Positions 58,391 through 64,000 of a DNA stretch of 64,000 bases are shown here, piece after piece (within the stretch, counting starts at the first letter, position 1; each line of letters begins with the position of its first letter). Position numbers and translations under genes: made by a program. The DNA is from Bursaphelenchus xylophilus (taxonomy: Eukaryota > Nematoda > Chromadorea > Rhabditida > Aphelenchoididae), in contig CAJFCV020000003.1 of the NCBI GenBank assembly GCA_904066235.2, positions 12,090,001 through 12,154,000 of the forward strand, written 5' to 3'. The notes beneath the pieces are model-generated. The model saw only the letters and a program-made list of their open reading frames with translations. It made no database searches and was not told where the DNA came from.

Positions 58391-58931
58391 TTCTGGTTAT
58401 AAACAGAGTTTGTTTTACAGGAAGTTTTACTCTGTTTACTCTCTGTTTTGACCTTCTTGTCTGTTCAACTCAACATTTCCGCGACATTACGCCATGCTTG
58501 ACCATGATTTCGTATTCATTTGTTGTAGAAAGGGCATACAATTGGACCTGTAACCCGATCCCCCCACCAAAACCCCCCGCTTTCGGACCTCAGGTGCCTA
58601 ATTGCGTTGGTTGTACACCAGGAACTTTATAGTTTCGTATCGCATTAGCCATTCGTTTTTCAAGCATTTTTTCGCCGAATTTTAAATGCCCCCAAAAAGC
58701 CTACGAATTTGCCCGCCGGCGGTTTCGGTTGATTCAATTAATTTCATTTCCAGAAAAAAAGTAAAAAACTATGGCCAGGAGTAGTGGGGGCCATTGAAGC
58801 GAGGCCGAATTCATGGGCTTTTTGGCGAGGAATGATGGCCGAAAATAGACGGTTGATGAACAAGGAGATTAGCCTGATGTTTGGGGGTTTGTAGGCTTAG
58901 ACTTGGCACTAGGCTTTTTCAAAATGCGTAG
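58391..58931. other. unassigned intergenic DNA
   Basis: A plus-strand frame ends at 58632 with ERAYNWTCNPIPPPKPP then a Cys-containing tail. It is not joined to any other exon and has no recognised family. I do not call it a gene. Confidence 0.3.
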
Positions 58932-59077
58932 ACTTTGTCCGGCAAATAATGAGCACAATGCCGCTACGTCGATCGCGTCGCTAAAGAAAAGAAATTGGTT
59001 TTTGTCGCGACACAATTCATTTTCTCGCCGGCAATGCGATGCGACAGAGTGCTCATTATTTTCCCGACAGACTGATA
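58932..59077. mobile_element. M2 MITE
   Basis: Palindrome ending TTATTTTCCCGACAGACTGA. The left end is diverged (TTTGTCCGGCAAATAATGAG). The core is rich in CGATCGCGTCGC. Confidence 0.7.
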
Positions 59078-59306
59078 TTGAATGTTTTTTCTGAATTTTC
59101 TCCAAGTGTCATCGAGGGTCCCAAGAAATCGTATGCGACAAATAAGGAAGAGATGAAAGTGCACTGTGCGACGGCAATAAAAGGCGAAAAAGTCTATGCA
59201 CTTCTGAAAAAGATGTTTTGTTCACCCGAACCGTTGTTTACCCGAGTTCGGGACACATTAGAAAGGCCGTTTGTAAAAAGTGTTCTAAATTTGGACCGAA
59301 CTTCAA

Positions 59307-59466
59307 TCAGTCTGTCGGGAAAATAATGAGCACTCTGCCGAAGCGAAAATCGAATCGCCGGCGAGAAAATGAATTGTGTCGGGGCAAAATCAAATTGCTT
59401 TTTACCTCAGCGATGCGATGGGGGCAGCAAACCTTAATTTGGTTCATTATTTCCCGACAGACTGAC
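59307..59466. mobile_element. M2 MITE
   Basis: Ends TCAGTCTGTCGGGAAAATAA and CATTATTTCCCGACAGACTGA with a related core. Confidence 0.75.
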
Positions 59467-59575
59467 CGCAACACCTTTCATCGGGAGTAATTAAAATTGA
59501 AGTGGCACAAAGCGAAAAATGAGCAAAAATTATCTGTAACTCTCAGGCTCTCCATATTTTCATGGACAAAACTTA

Positions 59576-59835
59576 TTACAGTGAGGGACCGGATCCAATG
59601 GCAAAAAACGTCTCATTTTGCACCCCGGAAGGGACCAAAATGTCTCCAAACCCTTCTCTTCTCTAACTTGTAAGCTAAAAAAGCCCGCTTTGAAGAGCCC
59701 GCCTTGAAGGAAAGAGCGCGCTTTTCAAAGCGGAGTTTTTTAGCTTAGAGAAGGGAATGGTTTGGAGTCATTTTGGTCCCTTCCGGGATGCAAAAGGAGA
59801 TGTTTTTTGCCATTGGATCAGGTCACTCACTGTAA
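59576..59835. mobile_element. M1-related MITE
   Basis: Palindrome with ends CAGTGAGGGACCGGATCCAA and the complement, and a GC-rich GCGCGC centre. Confidence 0.75.
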
Positions 59836-59983
59836 TTTCTTCAAGAGAACCTCATAGATTTTAATCAGATTATGCAAAAATACCCTTTACTAGTCCGTTC
59901 GCGAAGCCGCTGGAGCTTGAACCCGAAATTTTTTTTTGGGTTGTGCAGAGTCGCAGAAAATTCCCAGGACTTTTTTCCGCAAC

Positions 59984-60235
59984 TACAGCGAGGGACCTGA
60001 TCCAATGGCAAAAAAAGTCTCAATCAGCATCCCGGAAAAGACCAAAAAGACTCCAAACCATTCCCTTCTCTAAGCTAAAACACTCCGCTTTGAAAAGCGC
60101 GCCCTTTCCTTCAAGGCGGGCTCTTCAAAGCGGGGTTTTTTAACTTAGAGAAGGGAAGGGTTTGGAGACATTTTGGTCCCTTCCGGGATGCAAAATGAGA
60201 CGTTTTTTGCCATTGGATCCGGTCCCTCACTGTAG
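59984..60235. mobile_element. M1-related MITE
   Basis: Ends ACAGCGAGGGACCTGATCCA / GGATCCGGTCCCTCACTGT. Near-identical to the copy 150 bp upstream. Confidence 0.75.
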
Positions 60236-61045
60236 TTCAGATTTTTTGCAACTTCAATTTCAAGGCCTCATTTTCCAAAACTTGGTACGATAAATTGTGT
60301 AGTCTCCAAATGCTCCGCAAGAACCGCTCTCCACATTTTCGCTCAATCTAATCCTCTTATTAAATTATACTAGTTTTATTACCAAAAACCGAAGGGAGAA
60401 TTTTATGTCGATGATAAGAGCCCCCACAACTCCCATTCCTCAAATTTTCGAAGCTTTTTTTTCGGTTCTTCCTTGAATTTCGTTCCAAAAATGAGCATAA
60501 AAAACGCGGCCGAAAGCGGATTCGGTTTCGGTGGGGCCAAACGGAGTCGCTTTACGAATCCCATATTGTTCGGCGCCGCGCTTTATTATATTATAATGGA
60601 TGGGAGATTGCGGGGATTTGTGGCATTGTAAATGTATAGGATGGTAAATAGAATAGTAAATATGGTGCTAAGCGGAGCTTATGACCGCAGAGCGGCTGGG
60701 AATTTGAATAATCTTTTTGAACCCTAATCCCCAAATCGTTGTTCTCAAAGTCCCTCCGTTCCAGCGCCATGAATATGCACTTTAAAACACCATTTTATCG
60801 TTAGATTTATCATGCGATGACAACTAAACTTTTTCAGGAAATCAGCCAGATTGCCAGTTATCTTTTTTTTTACAATTCAACAACAAAATTCTTTTATTCA
60901 AAAGCTACATCAAGCCAGTGGGCAAGTCAACATGGAAGTCCTCAGCAAATACATTGACTAATATGTAAAAATAGCTTTTCTAAAACCAAAAAAAAACCGA
61001 CTTTTTTCTGGCCATAAAAAGCTTGGACCTAGAATATACAAATTA
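60236..61045. other. intergenic DNA
   Basis: No gene or clear repeat was recognised over about 800 bp. Confidence 0.4.
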
Positions 61046-61147
61046 TCAGTCTGTCGGGAAAATAATGTGGATTCGTCGCTTGGAACCAGGTACGATGACT
61101 TGGTTCCAAGGCGCGACAACATCCACATTATTTTCCCGACAGACTCA
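61046..61147. mobile_element. short M2 MITE
   Basis: Ends TCAGTCTGTCGGGAAAATAA / TTATTTTCCCGACAGACT. Only about 100 bp long. Confidence 0.75.
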
Positions 61148-61160
61148 TAGTTGTTTTATA

Positions 61161-61306
61161 TCAGTCTGTCGGAAAAATAATGTGGGTTCATCGCGCCTTG
61201 AAATCTCTCCGTCATCATTTTGCGAGGGCTAGCGCTGGCGGTTTGCCCCACGATTACGAAGCGAGACATTTTGCTGCGACAAATCCACATTATTTTTCCG
61301 ACAGAT
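61161..61306. mobile_element. M2 MITE
   Basis: Ends TCAGTCTGTCGGAAAAATAA / TTATTTTTCCGACAGA. It lies 14 bp after the preceding copy. Confidence 0.75.
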
Positions 61307-62009
61307 TAAAGTCCGTCTGGAAAGTCGCCGGACTGGAATTAGCGACAAAGAACGCGGGGAAAACAAAGCTTTGTCTGTCAGGAAAATAATGAGCATATAG
61401 AGGCTGCGCTTCGGGTGAATGTCAAAGAAGGCATGTTCGTATTTGTTGTGTAATATATTTTACTTTTTTGCCGTCTCGGCTTTGTTTTTTTTCTATTAAT
61501 GTTATTTCCTTTTACATATCAGTCTGTTAAACAATAACTGAGCCTTGAAAACGCCCGTAAAAAGCAGTTATTGTCATACTTGGCTCGAGCTGGGTCTCAC
61601 AGGGGATGTGCTCCAATTTCTATTATAAAATATTATTCCGACCATTTTTCATTTGAATTTTTATGGCACTTGGAGCGTATCTAACACTCCTAGATGCCTT
61701 TGTCCATGAGACATGGCCCTCTTTAGGGCTTACTGGCTGTTTATCTTCTCTTAATGCATCGAGATACTTCCTCTCTAATCCTCAAATTAATTTACACGAG
61801 ATTATCGCCGGCGAAATGGCTTTTAGAAAACGAGAAACGAACACCGAATTCGGAATTGGATTTGCAAGGCATTCCCATTGTAACGAGATTTTGGACCCAA
61901 AATTTCTGGTTTCATTGAGTTTATAGAGGATAAGGAACGGAAAATTTTTGATGAAATAAGATAGGAATTTGAAAAAAAATCGTGTGTTATCAATGTTTAT
62001 CATTGAAAA
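61307..62009. other. intergenic DNA with lone M2 ends
   Basis: A single M2 end is at about 61371. A plus-strand frame at 61663-61926 starts with ATG but has no recognised features. No gene is called. Confidence 0.35.
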
Positions 62010-62815
62010 TGTAAAAATATGGCCAAATCAGAAAAATTTTTGGCCAGATTTAAAAACGATGCCAAATCGAATAAAACGTAGAGCCGAATCGCTTTTCTTG
62101 GCCTGAGGAGTTTTTTGATTTGGCCACACTTCTTCGATTTTTCAAAATTTTCTTCAACTTGGCCAAATTTTCTTCAATTTGGCTACACTTTTTTCGATTT
62201 GGCCACATTTTTTTCGATTTGCCATGATTTTTTCAATTTGGCCACACTTTCCTCGATTTCGCCAAATTTTCTACGTTTGGCCATGCTTTTTTGACATCTC
62301 CCCTCTTTCTTCAACTTGGCCAAATTTTCTTCGAGCTGGCCTCATTTTTTCGATTTGGCCATGATTTTTTCAATTTGGCCGAAATATTTCAATTTGGCAA
62401 CACTTTCTTCGATTTGGCTACATTTTTTACGTTTCGCCATGCTTTTTTTTTGACTTCTCTCCCATTTTTTCGATTTGGCCAAATTTTCTTCGATTTGGCC
62501 ACACTTTTTTCAATCTGGCCATATTTTGTTTGATCTGGCCAAATTTTTTTTGATTTGGACAATTTTCCCGACCTGGCCAAATTTTTTTTCGGTTTGGCCA
62601 TGCTTTTTCCGGTTTGGCCAAATTTTCTTCGATTTGGCCGCATTTCGTTTCATCTGGCCAATTTTTCTGCAACTTGGCCACATTTTTCCGACTTGGCCAG
62701 AATCTTTTTCGTTTTGGAAAATTTTTTCTCCATTTGGCCGTTTGTTTTTCAGTCTGGCCAAATCTTTTCGCACTGCCCATATTCTATAAGATTCGGCCAT
62801 ATTTTTACATTTTCC
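62010..62815. repeat. degenerate ATTTGGCCA tandem array
   Basis: About 28 imperfect units of 27-31 bp, each with TTTTTCGATTTGGCCACA or a variant such as TTCTTCGACTTGGCCAAA. All frames on both strands read as repetitive peptides, so the array looks non-coding. Confidence 0.8.
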
Positions 62816-64000
62816 ATGAGACATAGTATTGACAAAACATGTTGTTTTTCGGGGGATTTCCTCGAAACTCCCATCCCTTCTGCAAGATCTTGGCCAAGAC
62901 GTTTTTTGTTTGGCATTCCAATGAATTGCGAATAAGCTGCCGCAAATATTGACAGCTACACCTCCACTTTTGCGGTTCTTAGCACGAATGTCAGCGGCTC
63001 AATTTTGCCCACGAACAGGCCAAACGGGATGGCCGAAACGGGAAATTGGAGAGGTTCGGGGGCTTCAGAAGTCGTCCTCTAATTTGGTATTATGCCCTTC
63101 TCCGCGGCGTCCGCTCCCATCCCGTTTCCGTATTCGTATAGTCGTTTCGTGCTGATAATGCCGGTTGACGGATGGGAAAGCGCGAAATTGGATATTAGGA
63201 GCGGATATTTATACATAATTCGTGGGTATTTCGGCAGAGGAAGGGCCCTGGAAATATGAATTTTTATCGCATTTAGAACTATGAATTATATATACGTTTG
63301 TCGGGAAAATAATGTGGAGTTTTCGCAGCAAAGTTTTCAGGGTTTTCCAAGAAATGCCCCTTAAAGTTTTTGTCGATTTCTTGGTGCTCAATCAAGATAT
63401 CCAAAAAATTCTTTTTTCGGGATAAAGAAGAAGATGAGCGGTTTTAGGCCCAAGAAAATTATTATCTCCGCCGACGCGGACGGTAGCGTATTCGGCGGAG
63501 ACTTTTGGGCACTTTTTGTGTCATCATTTTCTCGACTGTGTCTAATATCTTTGACCCTGTCTTTTACTATGTCCCCCTTACATCCTCCCATTAACTATGG
63601 TTTCCGGTGCTGTCTTTGCTATCATCGCACTGTCCAAGAAAGATCAAAAAAATTGAAAAACGCAAAATTTAATAGTGCAAATCCCCCTACCGGAAAGGCT
63701 TCCCTTGCCGGGACGAATAACTTCTAGCCCAAAAAAAGTGTAACTAATCCCTCCTGTCATTTCCTTACGCCAAAATTTAGCCATTTCCGGCACACCTTGG
63801 CGCTTTTTCCTTCCGGAAAGTCGCCGGACTGATTTTTGGCGTTTGCACTGTGCGAAAAACGTCAGGGTGCCAGCGACAACCGAAAAAGCGATTTGCACGG
63901 TGCAAAAAGGCAAGAAATTGCACAGTGCAAACTGAACTTTTGCTTTTGCACAGTGCATGTCGCAAAAATCACTCTAGCGACTCCGCACTGTGCACAAAAA
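62816..64000. other. intergenic DNA with MITE ends and GCACAGTGCAAA palindromes
   Basis: A lone M2 end is at about 63297. 63840-64000 has many GCACAGTGCAAA palindromes, as in the TTACGC MITE and upstream of gene C. An ATG-started frame at 63434-63727 (MSGFRPKKIIISADADG) has no recognised family or splice support and is left uncalled. Confidence 0.4.

Noticed and set aside
62179..62935. Overlapping long frames on both strands with FSIWP or KSKKIWPN-type repeats
   Set aside because: They are translations of a simple tandem repeat in several frames at once, with no codon bias or splice context.

Overview
The window looks like a repeat-rich chromosome-arm segment of a nematode, most likely Caenorhabditis or a close relative. 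It is about 60-65% AT. Genes are split into 5-8 short exons, with GTAAGT/GTGAGT-type donors and TTTTCAG-type acceptors and many small introns. Kinases of the CK1/TTBK group, which are expanded in Caenorhabditis, are present. Foldback and MITE-type DNA transposons are dense. All gene models below are hand-built from splice sites, reading phase and comparison between paralogous copies inside the window; no database search was possible.

Layout. (1) 1.4-8.6 kb: three tandem minus-strand paralogues (A, B, C) of an unrecognised multi-pass membrane protein family, five exons each with the same intron phases. (2) 8.6-21.7 kb: repeats and foldback elements, plus remnants of the receptor gene family described next and a mariner transposase relic. 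(3) 21.8-23.5 kb: a receptor-like single-pass membrane protein that stops just after the membrane segment. (4) 24.2-55.35 kb: a very large imperfect palindrome with a left arm of about 24.19-36.92 kb, a spacer of about 1.15 kb and a right arm of about 38.07-55.35 kb. Each arm carries a receptor-like pseudokinase gene followed in the same direction by a TTBK/CK1-like kinase gene. (5) 56.2-64 kb: no convincing gene; satellites, MITEs and a long degenerate ATTTGGCCA-type array.

The main find is a gene family encoding a glycosylation-site-bearing ectodomain, one transmembrane helix and a cytoplasmic CK1/TTBK-like pseudokinase domain. The HRD aspartate is replaced by Tyr, and DLG replaces DFG. The left-arm copy (28003-37210, minus) is intact in my model: eight exons in phase, 665 aa. 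Its downstream neighbour is a TTBK-like kinase with complete catalytic motifs.

The two arms have decayed reciprocally. The left arm keeps the whole receptor but its kinase gene has lost the last two exons. The right arm keeps the whole kinase gene (52317-56228, 647 aa) but its receptor lacks exon 1, has a partial exon 5-6 duplication and has two transposons in exon 7. The arms carry different transposon insertions, while their exons remain nearly identical and mosaic, which suggests gene conversion.
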